This document shows positions 53,683 through 62,902 of a stretch of 62,956 nt of DNA, piece by piece. The translations under genes and the position numbers were made by a program. The notes below the pieces were generated by a model. That model was given only the letters and a program-made list of their open reading frames with translations, had not been told where the DNA came from and ran no database searches. The stretch lies in contig NZ_JALGQH010000034.1 in NCBI RefSeq assembly GCF_022810305.1, positions 1-62,956 on the forward strand, written 5' to 3'. Position 1 is the stretch's first letter. Every line of letters begins with the position of its first letter. The DNA comes from Rhodococcus sp. ARC_M6 (GTDB lineage: Bacteria > Actinomycetota > Actinomycetes > Mycobacteriales > Mycobacteriaceae).

Positions 53683-54318
53683 ATGCCTTCAACACTCCCC
53701 CCACTCGACCAGCAAGCCGAACGACTGATCGAACTCGGAGTTCACCAACTCGCAGGCCTCCCAGCCGAAGCCCTACGTGCCGCCGCAGCACCGGCACACA
53801 CTGCGGGTGCACTACTGACAATCCATGAAAAGTTCGCTCCCGCATCAGTATTGGCGCCACTGCTCGAGCTCCACGGCAAGCAAGGCTTCATCGTCACCGA
53901 CATGACTGACGTCGACCAGTTTCTACCCATCGAACAGAGTGCGCTCCCGGATAATTCGCTGCACCTCCTCGAAGGAGTCGATCGGGGCGACGACATGGCC
54001 AACTGGAGTCCGGACGAAGCACTGCCCGCAATGATCGAAGCCCAACGCACACCGCTGACTCTCACCGAGGGAATCCATTGGCTCTTGCAGTGCCCCGACG
54101 CCCTCGAACGCGGCAAATGCTTCATGACCATCGGCTCGCGACTCCGTAAACCCAACGGCGCCCTCGATTCCCGTACACCCGCACTGTGGATCAGTAACGG
54201 CACCGGGCGCGATGGACGCGACAACAAGAATGCACCGAAAGTCGGATGGTGCTGGGCCGGTAACCGTCACACCTGGCTCGGATTTGCTTCCGCGAGCAAC
54301 CGGACGCCGCTGGGGTAG
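53683..54318 (+). CDS. DUF5701 family protein
   Basis: A 211-aa soluble protein. It has EKFAPASVLAPLLELHGKQGFIVTDMTDVD and the late FMTIGSRLRKPNGALDSRTPALWISNGTGRDGRDNKNAPKVGWCWAGNRHTWLGFAS, with several Trp and Asp that look conserved. This pattern matches an actinobacterial family of unknown function. ATG 53683 is at a reasonable place though with a weak ribosome binding site. Confidence 0.78.
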   Translation: MPSTLPPLDQQAERLIELGVHQLAGLPAEALRAAAAPAHTAGALLTIHEKFAPASVLAPLLELHGKQGFIVTDMTDVDQFLPIEQSALPDNSLHLLEGVDRGDDMANWSPDEALPAMIEAQRTPLTLTEGIHWLLQCPDALERGKCFMTIGSRLRKPNGALDSRTPALWISNGTGRDGRDNKNAPKVGWCWAGNRHTWLGFASASNRTPLG

Positions 54319-54327
54319 TTGACGTTG

Positions 54328-54660
54328 CTACAGGCTTCCGAAGGAGCCGAACGGATTCGAATTAGGTGCAACCCACTGGTTGAACTGATTGCCCTGGTTC
54401 TGGTTCCACTGGTTGTTCTGATTCCACCGGCCGGGATCTTGATTATTCCAGTTCTGATTGCCATGGTTGCCGTCACGGTCGCCATCGTGATGACTGACGT
54501 CGACGGGATAGGCACCCTGTGTCGCTGAGTGATCCACAGCAGCCGGAGTGTCCGCGACTGCCGGTGCAGCAAACAGCCCCACCGGGAGAATCACCAGCGA
54601 CCCGATGACAGCGATCCGGACAAGCCGGTGCTGTGGGTGAGCCTTCTTGGTGTCGTTCAT
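54328..54660 (-). CDS. Secreted Asn/Gln-rich protein
   Basis: A 110-aa protein: Sec signal (LVRIAVIGSLVILPVGLF, cleavage near AVADTPA), then a low-complexity region with repeated NQN/NQW units (NWNNQDPGRWNQNNQWNQ) and the end NPFGSFGSL. Such mature parts are hydrophilic and probably surface-bound or cell-wall associated. ATG 54660 has AAGGA 7 nt upstream, inside a 26-bp tandem duplication. Function unknown. Confidence 0.75.
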   Translation of the reverse strand: MNDTKKAHPQHRLVRIAVIGSLVILPVGLFAAPAVADTPAAVDHSATQGAYPVDVSHHDGDRDGNHGNQNWNNQDPGRWNQNNQWNQNQGNQFNQWVAPNSNPFGSFGSL

Positions 54661-54712
54661 GATAAATCCTTCGTGATCGCAGCGAGGATAAATCCTTCGT
54701 GATCGCAGCGAG
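54661..54712. repeat. 26-bp perfect tandem duplication carrying an SD sequence
   Basis: The 26-bp unit at 54661-54686 is repeated identically at 54687-54712. Read on the minus strand each copy holds AAGGATTTATC, so the ribosome binding site of the Asn-rich secreted protein is present twice; the start codon is not duplicated. Confidence 0.9.
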
Positions 54713-54929
54713 GCCACTTCACTCGTCCCACGCCTCGCCAGTTCTATCGTTGCAGCCCGTGTTCAGGCCATGAATCCAGTCAACTCCCGCCAATGCCACT
54801 TTCCTGGCATCACCCTGTGAATTGGATCCGAATTCCCAAACCAGCTGACAACCTGGCCGCATAGATCCGCTCAGACGGGGTAGACGAGCAGTACCGACCG
54901 CCACACCACCTCATTCAGTGGAGTACGCA

Positions 54930-55271
54930 ATGCTTCTTAACGACCAGTCGATTCGTGATCGCGCCCAGAGCTTCGCGGCAACGTTGTCCCCGGAGCCGAA
55001 ATGGCCGCCGCAAACTCCGGCACAACGTGTCGCAACCTGGAGCGAGAGGTCAGAGATGCTCGGCGCCCTGTCAGTGCTCGTTTTCTGGGCTTTCGGATTG
55101 GGCATCGTCCTGGGCATCGGCGCGATCGCTGCCGGGGTATTCGCGATCGGTCAACGAGCGCCGGAGCGCGGTAAATCCATACCTGTCGACGCATTGGTCG
55201 GGTTGGCGGTGGGCACGCTCGGCTTGATCTTCAGCGCCGCGTTCTTCGGCATGGTTCGACCATATTTGTAG
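54930..55271 (+). CDS. Small two-helix membrane protein (DUF4190-like)
   Basis: A 113-aa protein: hydrophilic N-terminal 45 residues (DQSIRDRAQSFAATLSPEPKWPP), then two transmembrane helices (about 47-75 and 90-110), with GLGIVLGIGAIAAGVFAIGQ resembling DUF4190 family two-helix proteins. ATG 54930 has TGGAG 6-8 nt upstream; GTG 54918 is possible. Tail-to-tail with the FAH-family gene, no gap. Confidence 0.7.
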   Translation: MLLNDQSIRDRAQSFAATLSPEPKWPPQTPAQRVATWSERSEMLGALSVLVFWAFGLGIVLGIGAIAAGVFAIGQRAPERGKSIPVDALVGLAVGTLGLIFSAAFFGMVRPYL

Positions 55272-56120
55272 CTATTCGCCCTGAAGCCCGAAGGTATGCC
55301 GCATCTCGCCGATCCCCTCCACGTACGTCGTCAACGTATCCCCTTCACCGAGCAGAACTTTCGGGTCACGACTGAAACCGACCCCGGCCGGCGTGCCGGT
55401 GAAGATGGCATCTCCGGGTAGAAGCGGCACAATCCCAGACAGATACTCAATCACTTTCGGAATCGTGAAGAGCATGTCGCTGGTGCGACCCTTCTGCATC
55501 TCGACGCCGTTGATGCTGCAGCCGAGTTGGAGGTCATCGGGGTTCTCGAACTCGTCAGGCGTGACTAGTACCGGACCGATCGGACTGAAGCCCGGGAACG
55601 ACTTGGCCAAACTGAATTGTTGCGGCGGAGTTCCGGCCCACTGTGCATGACGCTCCGAAAGATCCTGTCCCACAGTTAATCCAGCCACATGACTCCATGC
55701 ATCTGCAGCCCTCACACCCTGCGACGGCTTGCCGATGACCACAACAAGTTCCGTCTCGAAATCGACGGCTCCCGGTGGCAAGAGAATCCGATCGTACGGA
55801 CCGGCCACCGAGGCGGGAAACTTAGCGAATACGACCGGAATCTTAGGGACGTCCAAGCCTGCCTCCACCGCATGGTCACGATAGTTCAGACCAATCGCGA
55901 ATATCTGTGGCGGCAACGGCACCGGACTCGCAAGCTCCGACGCTTCGATAGCGATCGTCGGCGCGCCGCCGAAACCCGCGGCCCACGTAGTGAACTCATC
56001 CCATCGGGAGTAAACGCTCTGCACATCCGGGGAGAACTCCCCGCCGCTAGCAATCGCGATATCGACAGCGCCGGAGCCTGTTCCAAGGCAAGCGCGACCT
56101 GAAATATTGTAGATACGCAT
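55272..56120 (-). CDS. Fumarylacetoacetate hydrolase-family protein
   Basis: A 282-aa metal-dependent hydrolase/isomerase. Metal ligands appear in DFETELVVVIGKP (the E-x-E pair, ~120) and in QDLSERHAQW (Asp ~154); the family-typical IFAIGLNYRDHAVEAG, SFPGFSPIGP and GDAIFTGTPAGVGFSR are present. Such enzymes cut C-C bonds of acylpyruvate-type intermediates of aromatic catabolism. The start ATG 56120 lacks a strong binding site. It stands alone beside a relic region. Confidence 0.9.
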   Translation of the reverse strand: MRIYNISGRACLGTGSGAVDIAIASGGEFSPDVQSVYSRWDEFTTWAAGFGGAPTIAIEASELASPVPLPPQIFAIGLNYRDHAVEAGLDVPKIPVVFAKFPASVAGPYDRILLPPGAVDFETELVVVIGKPSQGVRAADAWSHVAGLTVGQDLSERHAQWAGTPPQQFSLAKSFPGFSPIGPVLVTPDEFENPDDLQLGCSINGVEMQKGRTSDMLFTIPKVIEYLSGIVPLLPGDAIFTGTPAGVGFSRDPKVLLGEGDTLTTYVEGIGEMRHTFGLQGE

Positions 56121-56151
56121 AATTGAAAAGCCTTTCGAATAGAGATTGCCG

Positions 56152-56492
56152 CTAGTCGGTAATGAACGTGCCGCCCCAGGACGGATTTTGCGTTATCTGC
56201 TCTGCCGGAGTCTCGCCGCAATTACCGGCGAACACGATCGTCTTTCCGTCCCGAGAGTAGACGGAATTTCGGCACCCGCTGGAACACAACGTGATCGCCA
56301 TCCGGGAATACGCTGGGTACGCGGCGCACTCACGTCCCGGCGCCGGCCGGGCGGACTCATCAGGATCATCGGCATCCGGTCGGGAGAGTAGGCCGGTGAA
56401 CTGGACTTGACCGCAAGCTGTTTGACCTTGCCGCAGCTCAGCGCAACGGACAACGCGCTGCCAGATGCAGCTACTCGGTCGATCCCCGGCAC
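56152..56492 (-). pseudogene. Frameshifted relic of a small secreted repeat protein
   Basis: Two frames look coding in succession. The upstream frame (start GTG 56492) reads VALSCGKVKQLAVKSSSPAYSPD, then turns Arg-rich and unlike protein; a second frame, ending TAG 56154-56152, reads VYSRDGKTIVFAGNCGE and SWGGTFITD, a WD40/PD40-like strand pattern. A frameshift near 56300-56370 would join them. Parent family unsure; it resembles small TolB-like lipoproteins. Confidence 0.35.
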
Positions 56493-56905
56493 GATCTCAT
56501 CCCTTCATCAGTCGTTTTGTTTCATAGTGCCAGCGATGCAGTACTTTCCGAGGCGCTTCACGAAAATCAGATGTGATCGTGCAGAGTATCGACGGCTGCG
56601 GTTGCGTGCGACGTCAAGCACATCGTCAGCCCACGCAGGTCATTCTGATCTCTACGAGCACCGCCACTTGATGTAAGCGGTCCGCTACATGATCCAGGAG
56701 AAGGCATGCCGACAAGGTGGTGCCGCTCGTGTTCGCCTCTGCTACTACCGAGAGTGTTTCGAGAATTTGATCATGAAGCGCCACAATGCGATTAACTTAT
56801 CGGCAAGATCCACGGATACCGCCACCGCGATCGGGTACTACTCGAACAGGCGACGTCGCGGCCAGACTCCGGCCTCAATGCTGCCCCGCTTACGAGGAGA
56901 CGGAC
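56493..56905. other. Gene-free stretch upstream of the hydrolase lipoprotein
   Basis: About 410 nt with no supported frame. Open frames at 56407-56676 and 56689-57207 have low-complexity, Arg/Ser-rich translations and no ribosome binding sites that fit, so I leave them out. GAGGAGA at 56894-56900 belongs to the gene at 56906. With the adjoining relic this looks like a decayed segment. Confidence 0.5.
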
Positions 56906-57877
56906 ATGATGAATATTGGATCACGCCTCGCGATAACGCTATTTGCCTGCACAACAATGGTTTCAGCTGGCTGCTCGAGCGCCCCGACGCCAAGCACCAC
57001 AACCAGTGGAGACTTCTCCGGTCTCGTGGACATCGGCGGAGGCCGCGCCATGTATCTGACGTGCCAGGGGTCAGGATCGCCCACCGTCGTACTCGTCTCC
57101 GGCCGGACCGACCGAAGCGATATCTGGCAGAGTGTGGCAACCCCGGAACAGCCCGGCCCGACAGTCTTTTCCGGCGTATCCGAGACGACGCGTGTATGCG
57201 CCTATGACCGTCCCGGGACAGTGACGATCACGGGAGAATACGTGGAGGCCAGTCGCTCTACCCCCGTTCCTCAACCCACCACCTCAGCCGACGGGGTGCG
57301 GGACCTTCACGCCCTCCTGAGCGCAGCCGAGATCCCGGGTCCGATTGTTTTGGTCGCGCATTCCTGGGGAGGGCCAATTGCCCGCCTTTACGCCGATACC
57401 TATCCAACAGGCGTCGACGGCCTGGTTCTCGTCGACACCCTCACCGAACTGCTGTACGACGGTCTCACCCCGCAAGAGCAGGAGTGGTGGCTCACGCTCA
57501 ACAGTAATTACTCACCGGACCTCGAGCCGTACAACCAGGAGAAAAGCAACTTCGAACCCAGCTTCCAGTCACTGCGGGACGCCGGTGATCCTCTACCCAT
57601 GCCGGCAGCCATCCTCACATCGGACCAGCCTTATAACCTTGAACCCATTGCTGCTGCAGGCGAATTGCCGCTAGGTATCCCGGCAGACTTCGGTCAGGTT
57701 ATCTTCGCCGCCCACCTTGCGGGTCAGAATGCGCTGGCCGAACGGCTGCATGCAAAAATCGTGCTGGACACGAACGCAGGCCATTACGTCCAGACCGAAC
57801 AGCCCGCCCTCACGATCTCCACAATCGACCAGGTTGTTGATTCTGCTCGAACAAATCCGGACCAGTGGATTTCATGA
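56906..57877 (+). CDS. Exported alpha/beta hydrolase lipoprotein
   Basis: A 323-aa protein: lipobox signal (LFACTTMVSAGC, Cys ~18), followed by an alpha/beta hydrolase domain with LVSGRTDRSDIW in the oxyanion region, nucleophile elbow LVAHSWGGPIARLYA (Ser ~140) and late GHYVQTEQP (His). It resembles actinobacterial surface esterases of the same architecture. ATG 56906 (or 56909) has GAGGAGA about 6 nt upstream. Confidence 0.87.
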   Translation: MMNIGSRLAITLFACTTMVSAGCSSAPTPSTTTSGDFSGLVDIGGGRAMYLTCQGSGSPTVVLVSGRTDRSDIWQSVATPEQPGPTVFSGVSETTRVCAYDRPGTVTITGEYVEASRSTPVPQPTTSADGVRDLHALLSAAEIPGPIVLVAHSWGGPIARLYADTYPTGVDGLVLVDTLTELLYDGLTPQEQEWWLTLNSNYSPDLEPYNQEKSNFEPSFQSLRDAGDPLPMPAAILTSDQPYNLEPIAAAGELPLGIPADFGQVIFAAHLAGQNALAERLHAKIVLDTNAGHYVQTEQPALTISTIDQVVDSARTNPDQWIS

Positions 57878-57972
57878 AGCACACACGCATGTGAACGCTC
57901 GGGGCGCGGAACCTTGCTAATCCGTAGTGCAGTGGTCAAGTTTCGTTAATATTCCGCCTCTACGGTCGCCGC

Positions 57973-59118
57973 ATGCAACAACGATCTCGCCATATTCTCG
58001 GCGCAATCCCACTGCTCCTAGCGCTCGGAGCGTGCTCAAACACTGAAACATTGTCTGACACTGAAGGTTTCACGATCACTCACCTTGACTCCATGCAAGT
58101 TACCGACGGTCTGACTCCGTTCGGTGTGCCACTCGGCGGAATCTCGGGTATCGACTACGACGACGCCACCGGACGCTATTGGGCCATCAGCGACGACAGG
58201 GCAGAGAAGGGGCCTGCACGCTTCTACACACTCGAGCTCACACTCGGTCCTGACGGCCGCTTCGCCACGGACGCACCGGTTGTGACAGGAATGACGCCCA
58301 TCGCGGACCAGGGTGGCGAACCGTATCCGAAGAAGGGCGTCGATCCGGAGTCGATTCGCCTCGTCCACGACAGCACCGACATCGTTTACACCAGCGAAGG
58401 CGACGCGTCGAAGTTGATCGCACCGCTCGTTCGCCGGGCGACCGCGCAGGGTGAGTTCGTTCGTGACTATGCACTACCGTCGCAATATCTTCCGGCGGCC
58501 GACGCCAGTGGCATCCAGGTGACCGGTGTCCGCAACAACCTTGCGTTGGAAGGATTGACGTTCTCACCGGATGGCTCGAAGATTGTCGCCGTCACCGAGA
58601 ACTCGCTGGTTCAGGATGGCCAGATCCCCTCTCCCACCAACGGAACCGATTCCCGGGTAATCATGTTCGACAGTGCGGGCGGCGACGTTGTCGACGAGTA
58701 CATCTACGCGGTCGAACCGATCAGTGGTACATATCCGGACATGGTCAGCCCCACCGGCTTTACGCTGAAGGCCGACCGCGGCGTTACCGAAATACTGGCC
58801 GTCGACAACAACGAGTATCTCGTCATCGAACGCGGGGCGGTACCGGGGAAGGGCAGTGAGGTGCAGATCTACTGGGCCTCCACCGAAGGCGCGACAACAG
58901 TCATCGACAAGGAGAAACTCGACGGGACAGAAACTCCGATGCGCAAGAAACTACTGTTCGATTTCTCGGATACCGGCGCCAACCCCGACAACGTCGAGGG
59001 CATTACCTGGGGTCCAACGCTTTCCGACGGCACCCGGACCCTGGTGCTGTCCGCCGATGACAACTTCAACCCAGAGGGTGGGCAGCACAACATGTTCCAC
59101 GTCCTCGCCGTGAAGTAG
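57973..59118 (+). CDS. Phytase-like esterase lipoprotein
   Basis: A 381-aa protein with signal/lipobox (LGAIPLLLALGAC, Cys ~21) and a beta-propeller phytase-like esterase domain: PLGGISGIDYDDATGRYWAISDDRA, GVDPESIRLV, NLALEGLTFSPDG and NVEGITWGP are the characteristic strand motifs. Such proteins act outside the membrane on phosphate esters or related substrates. It has no operon partner. Confidence 0.88.
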   Translation: MQQRSRHILGAIPLLLALGACSNTETLSDTEGFTITHLDSMQVTDGLTPFGVPLGGISGIDYDDATGRYWAISDDRAEKGPARFYTLELTLGPDGRFATDAPVVTGMTPIADQGGEPYPKKGVDPESIRLVHDSTDIVYTSEGDASKLIAPLVRRATAQGEFVRDYALPSQYLPAADASGIQVTGVRNNLALEGLTFSPDGSKIVAVTENSLVQDGQIPSPTNGTDSRVIMFDSAGGDVVDEYIYAVEPISGTYPDMVSPTGFTLKADRGVTEILAVDNNEYLVIERGAVPGKGSEVQIYWASTEGATTVIDKEKLDGTETPMRKKLLFDFSDTGANPDNVEGITWGPTLSDGTRTLVLSADDNFNPEGGQHNMFHVLAVK

Positions 59119-59195
59119 TTCGGAACAGACACACGCCCTACGCAGACATGATCGTGAGCGCACCGGCAATGATGGCCAGAGCGACAACATTTAGG

Positions 59196-60449
59196 TCATG
59201 AAAGTGACTCCGCCTTCGCGATGAGTACTGCTCGCTCACGTTCGTTGCCTGCCAGGCGAGCAGCCTCGAGCAGTTCGACTCGAGCTTCCTCGTTTCGCCC
59301 GAGCCTACCCAGGAGTTCACCTCGCACACTTGGCAGCAGGTGATAGCCGGCGAGTTCGCCTGCTGCAACAAGCTTGTCGACGAACTCGAGCGCCGGGGCC
59401 GGGCCGTACGCCATCGACACAGCGGCGGCATGGTTGAGATCAACCACCGGCGACGGCGCAAGTTGCCGTAGCGCTTCGTAGAGCAGGACGATCTTCTTCC
59501 AATCGGTATCCTCGAAAGTTGCTGCCTGTGCATGGCATTGCGCAATACTGGCCTGCAATCCGTACGGTCCTCGACCTCGACCCACCTCGTCAGCTCGTGC
59601 CAAAGCTGCTAGCCCGCGAGTGATCTGAGTACGATCCCAGCGGGTGCGATCCTGATCCGCCAGGAGAATCGGCTCCCCGGTAGATGTTGTCCGGGCTCCG
59701 AACCTCGACGCCGAAAGCTCCATCAATGCCACCAGACCATGCGCTTCCGCCTCTTGCGGAACAAGTTCCGCAAGAATGCGTGCGAGCCTCAAGGCCTCAC
59801 TGCTCAGTTCGGTGCGCATCCACTCGGCGCCCGAACTCGCCGCATACCCCTCGTTGAAAATCAGGTACAGCACACCGAGTACAGCGCCGAGTCTGCTCGA
59901 AAACTCTTCCCGTGGAGGCACCTCGAATACCACCTTGGCTGCGGTGAGCGTCTTCTTGGCTCGCACGATTCGCTGCTGTACCGTAGCCGTCGGCGTCAGG
60001 AACGCTTTACCGATCTCGTCGGTGGTCAGCCCGCCCACGACTCGAAGCGTCAACGCCACCTGAGCTTTTCGGTTCAACACCGGATGGCAAGCGATGAACA
60101 TCAAACGGAGCACATCGTCGTCGATGCGGTCAGGATCCCACGTGACGTCGTCGAACCGACTCGCATCGTTCTCGAGTTCACGCGCAAAATATGCGTAACG
60201 CTCGTCGAGGCGTTCCCGTCGTCGCCACCCGTCAATTGCGCGCCGAGTAGCGACGGAGGTCAACCACGCCGCCGGGTTACGCGGAACGCCCGTGGCAGGC
60301 CACTGCTGCATTGCCTCGAGCAGCGCCTGCCCCGCAAGATCCTCCGCGAGATCCAGATCCCCGACGGTACGGGTGAGCGTAGCGACGATCTTCGCGGATT
60401 CGATGCGCCAGACCGCCTCTACCGCAGCCCGTGCCGAGCTGTCAGGCAT
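59196..60449 (-). CDS. ECF42-type RNA polymerase sigma factor
   Basis: A 417-aa sigma factor: region 2 (about 10-75) with VGDLDLAEDLAGQALLEAMQQWPATGVPRNPAAWLTSVATRRAIDGWRRR, region 4 (about 120-175) with ADEIGKAFLTP-like TTDEIGKAFLTPTATVQQRIVRAKK, and the long C-terminal DUF6596 extension with TPR-like helices that marks this group. Lies 3 nt after the YCII-like gene, the usual ECF42 partner. There is no anti-sigma factor gene. Confidence 0.92.
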   Translation of the reverse strand: MPDSSARAAVEAVWRIESAKIVATLTRTVGDLDLAEDLAGQALLEAMQQWPATGVPRNPAAWLTSVATRRAIDGWRRRERLDERYAYFARELENDASRFDDVTWDPDRIDDDVLRLMFIACHPVLNRKAQVALTLRVVGGLTTDEIGKAFLTPTATVQQRIVRAKKTLTAAKVVFEVPPREEFSSRLGAVLGVLYLIFNEGYAASSGAEWMRTELSSEALRLARILAELVPQEAEAHGLVALMELSASRFGARTTSTGEPILLADQDRTRWDRTQITRGLAALARADEVGRGRGPYGLQASIAQCHAQAATFEDTDWKKIVLLYEALRQLAPSPVVDLNHAAAVSMAYGPAPALEFVDKLVAAGELAGYHLLPSVRGELLGRLGRNEEARVELLEAARLAGNERERAVLIAKAESLS

Positions 60450-60452
60450 GAC

Positions 60453-60881
60453 TCAGCTCGTGACCGGGCGATCGGTGCCCAACTCGTCACGCCAGCCTGC
60501 TTCCTTCTGGACGTATTCATTGGTCTGATCGAATTCCTCCATCTCCGACACCCGGCGAACCTCGAGCTTGGAACCCGGCCCCAACGGGCAACGCTTCGCC
60601 CACTCCAGAGCCTCGTCCTTGGTCGAGGTCTGAATGATCCAGAAGCCCGAGAACAACTCTTTCGTCTCTCCGTACGGCCCGTCTGAAACAAGCGGGGGAT
60701 CGGCATCGAAATCGACGATGAATCCCTCTTCCATCGCCAGACCCTCACCGGCCAAGAGAACACCCGCCTTGATCAGGGACTCGTTGTACTGGCCCATCGC
60801 CGTGATAATCGCGTCGAAATCCATGTCCTGAGCAGCTTCAATGGCCTGGTCCGTGGAACGCATGATCAGCATGTACTTCAT
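60453..60881 (-). CDS. YCII-related (DGPF) protein, ECF42 partner
   Basis: A 142-aa protein: MKYMLIMRSTD start, DGPYGETKELFSGFWII (the DGPF motif), ALEWAKRCP and EVRRVSEMEEF. These proteins co-occur with ECF42 sigma factors and are thought to act in the same signalling path. The sigma gene follows 3 nt later, so they are co-transcribed. Confidence 0.9.
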   Translation of the reverse strand: MKYMLIMRSTDQAIEAAQDMDFDAIITAMGQYNESLIKAGVLLAGEGLAMEEGFIVDFDADPPLVSDGPYGETKELFSGFWIIQTSTKDEALEWAKRCPLGPGSKLEVRRVSEMEEFDQTNEYVQKEAGWRDELGTDRPVTS

Positions 60882-61035
60882 GGGGTTCTCCTACTGTCTG
60901 GGGGCCGCTCGTTCGGTCCCTCTGTCTACACGTCGAACGTGCGAGCCGTAGATCGACACGTGCCGAAAAGAATCTTTCAGCTCGTACGGGGCGCGAGTCA
61001 ATGGCCTTTCGAAGTAGCGCCGCACACCACCCGAG

Positions 61036-61115
61036 AGCTGGCACCCCTTTCGCATAGTGAGCACCCCCTCCAGCTTGCTGCAAAGGGTGCTCACTCGATG
61101 AAAAGGGTGCTAGCT
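61036..61115. repeat. Nested long inverted repeat
   Basis: Two nested inverted pairs share a GCACCC/GGGTGC core: outer AGCTGGCACCC (61036-61046) with GGGTGCTAGCT (61105-61115, one mismatch), inner AGTGAGCACCC (61056-61066) with GGGTGCTCACT (61085-61095, perfect). The whole would fold into an 80-nt hairpin. The rest of the 60882-61245 gap holds no supported gene. Could be a terminator region, an operator cluster or a small palindromic repeat element. Confidence 0.7.
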
Positions 61116-61245
61116 CAGATGTGGCAACCGGGACGGTACCCAGTGCACACTCTCGCGTGCAGTCAGGGGTCCGTACGCCCTGATCCAGACAGAGCAATGG
61201 CGATGCACCCGCAACTCGCACGGACACATCGCCATTTTCAACTGC

Positions 61246-62670
61246 CTACCGCTGAATTGCCTTGATCTCGAGGAACTCTTCAAGCCCGAACGTGCCGGCT
61301 TCACGTCCGACACCCGACTGCTTGTAACCACCGAACGGAGCATTCGTATTGAACGCGCCGCCGTTGACCTCGACCTGCCCAGCCCTCAGCTGACGGGCGA
61401 CGCGGTCCGCGCGATCGGGATCGCCCGACCAGACGCCGCCCGCCAAACCGTATTCTGTCCCGTTGGCGATCCGGACCGCGTCAGCTTCATCCGTGTATCC
61501 CATGATCGAGAGCACCGGTCCAAAGATTTCCTCGCGAGCGATCGTCATATCCTCAGTCACGTTGGAGAAAACCGTCGGGCCGACAAAGTATCCACTCGCC
61601 AAACCGGTTTCACGCCCGTCCACAACAGCAGTGGCGCCCTCGGCCACCCCCTTCTCGATATATCCACGAACTCGCCCGAGCTGATTCGCATTGACCAACG
61701 GCCCGAGTACCGATGTCGGCTGTGTCGGATCACCAATCTGGAAATGCGCTGCGACGGCGGCGGCAATGGCTGCCGCCTCATCCATCTTCTCTGCGGGAAC
61801 CAACATACGAGTCAAAGCCGAACAGGTCTGCCCTGAATTGAGGAAGCACTTTGCGACGCCGTCGGTGACAGCCTTCTCCATATCGGCGTCGTCGAGAATC
61901 ACGTTCGCGGATTTTCCGCCCAACTCGAGGGACACCTTTTTGATAGTGTCCGCAGCCACGATGGCTACACGCTTTCCGGCACGCGTCGACCCGGTGAACG
62001 AGACCATATCGACCTCGGGGTGCCCGGCGATTGCCTCACCCACAACAGGACCGTATCCGCTGACCAAGTTGAATACACCTGCTGGCAAACCGATTTCATC
62101 AAAGATGTCGGCGAGCGCGTACGAGATTAATGGCGCAACCTCAGTGGGTTTGAGAACCACTGTGCAGCCGGCGGCCAACGCCCCGCCCACCTTCAACACA
62201 ACCTGATGGAGCGGGAAATTCCAGGGCGTAATCGCACCGACAACCCCCACCGGCTCCCGGACGATCAGCGAGTTGCCAACTTCGTGGGCATCAAAATCGT
62301 ACGTCCGTGCCAACTCCGCAAATGCGTTCAGATTCGCCAGTGGCATACCGATCTGCACCGGCTTCGCAAAGCCGATCGGCATACCCATATCTTCCGATAC
62401 CAAGGCAGCAAGATCATCGATACGTTCAGCGATAACACCAGCGGCCTTGGACAAATATTCGGCGCGCTCGGAACCGGTCAACGCAGACCAAGACGGAAAC
62501 GCCGCCCGAGCTGCCGCCGCAGCAACATCGACATCTTCGGCTGTGCCCTCAGCGACCGTCGCAATAAGTTCTTCCGTTGCCGGATTAAGTACATCGATCC
62601 GGCCGGTTCCTGTCGATTCGATCCAGGCTCCGTCGACATAGATCTTCGTGCGGTCGAGAATATCGCTCAT
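61246..62670 (-). CDS. NAD(P)-dependent aldehyde dehydrogenase
   Basis: A 474-aa aldehyde dehydrogenase with ITPWNFPL (~148), cofactor motif FTGSTRAGK (~225), catalytic Glu in LELGGKSAN (~247) and nucleophile Cys in [13 protein letters not shown] (~281), plus C-terminal [18 protein letters not shown] 62670 has GGAGG about 7 nt upstream; the open frame to 62874 is not coding-like. It is a single gene following the rrn terminator on the same strand. Confidence 0.93.
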   Translation of the reverse strand: MSDILDRTKIYVDGAWIESTGTGRIDVLNPATEELIATVAEGTAEDVDVAAAAARAAFPSWSALTGSERAEYLSKAAGVIAERIDDLAALVSEDMGMPIGFAKPVQIGMPLANLNAFAELARTYDFDAHEVGNSLIVREPVGVVGAITPWNFPLHQVVLKVGGALAAGCTVVLKPTEVAPLISYALADIFDEIGLPAGVFNLVSGYGPVVGEAIAGHPEVDMVSFTGSTRAGKRVAIVAADTIKKVSLELGGKSANVILDDADMEKAVTDGVAKCFLNSGQTCSALTRMLVPAEKMDEAAAIAAAVAAHFQIGDPTQPTSVLGPLVNANQLGRVRGYIEKGVAEGATAVVDGRETGLASGYFVGPTVFSNVTEDMTIAREEIFGPVLSIMGYTDEADAVRIANGTEYGLAGGVWSGDPDRADRVARQLRAGQVEVNGGAFNTNAPFGGYKQSGVGREAGTFGLEEFLEIKAIQR

Positions 62671-62863
62671 CGAGGCCTCCGTAGGTGACACATGCACAAT
62701 TGAGGGGTGCCGCGCACACGCGCGTGGGGCACCTGCTCTGAGCCTAGCCACGACCCGGTCGTTCAACACGAAATTTGAGGAACGATATAGCTTCGGAACA
62801 CCCGTGCCGGCCGGAAACCAGGACCTGACCGGCTCTCCGAAACCGTTCCGGAACACGAAAAAA

Positions 62864-62887
62864 CCCCCAACCACGAATGGTTGGGGG
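62864..62887 (-). terminator. rrn operon terminator
   Basis: CCCCCAACCA (62864-62873) pairs with TGGTTGGGGG (62878-62887), loop CGAA, and on the minus strand is followed by a run of six T. It lies about 15 nt after the 5S rRNA 3' end. Confidence 0.93.
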
Positions 62888-62902
62888 CTATCTCGTAAAT
62901 TG

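Noticed and set aside
56689..57207. 172-codon plus-strand frame overlapping the hydrolase lipoprotein
   Set aside because: It runs in another frame across a gene with clear signal peptide and hydrolase motifs, and its translation is Arg-rich without domains.
59138..59210. Hydrophobic tail frame ending VVALAIIAGALTIMSA downstream of the ECF42 gene
   Set aside because: No start codon with a ribosome binding site is available; the helix-like stretch is probably chance.
62671..62874. N-terminal extension of the aldehyde dehydrogenase
   Set aside because: The 68 extra residues do not resemble the family, overlap the approach to the rrn terminator, and ATG 62670 has a GGAGG site.
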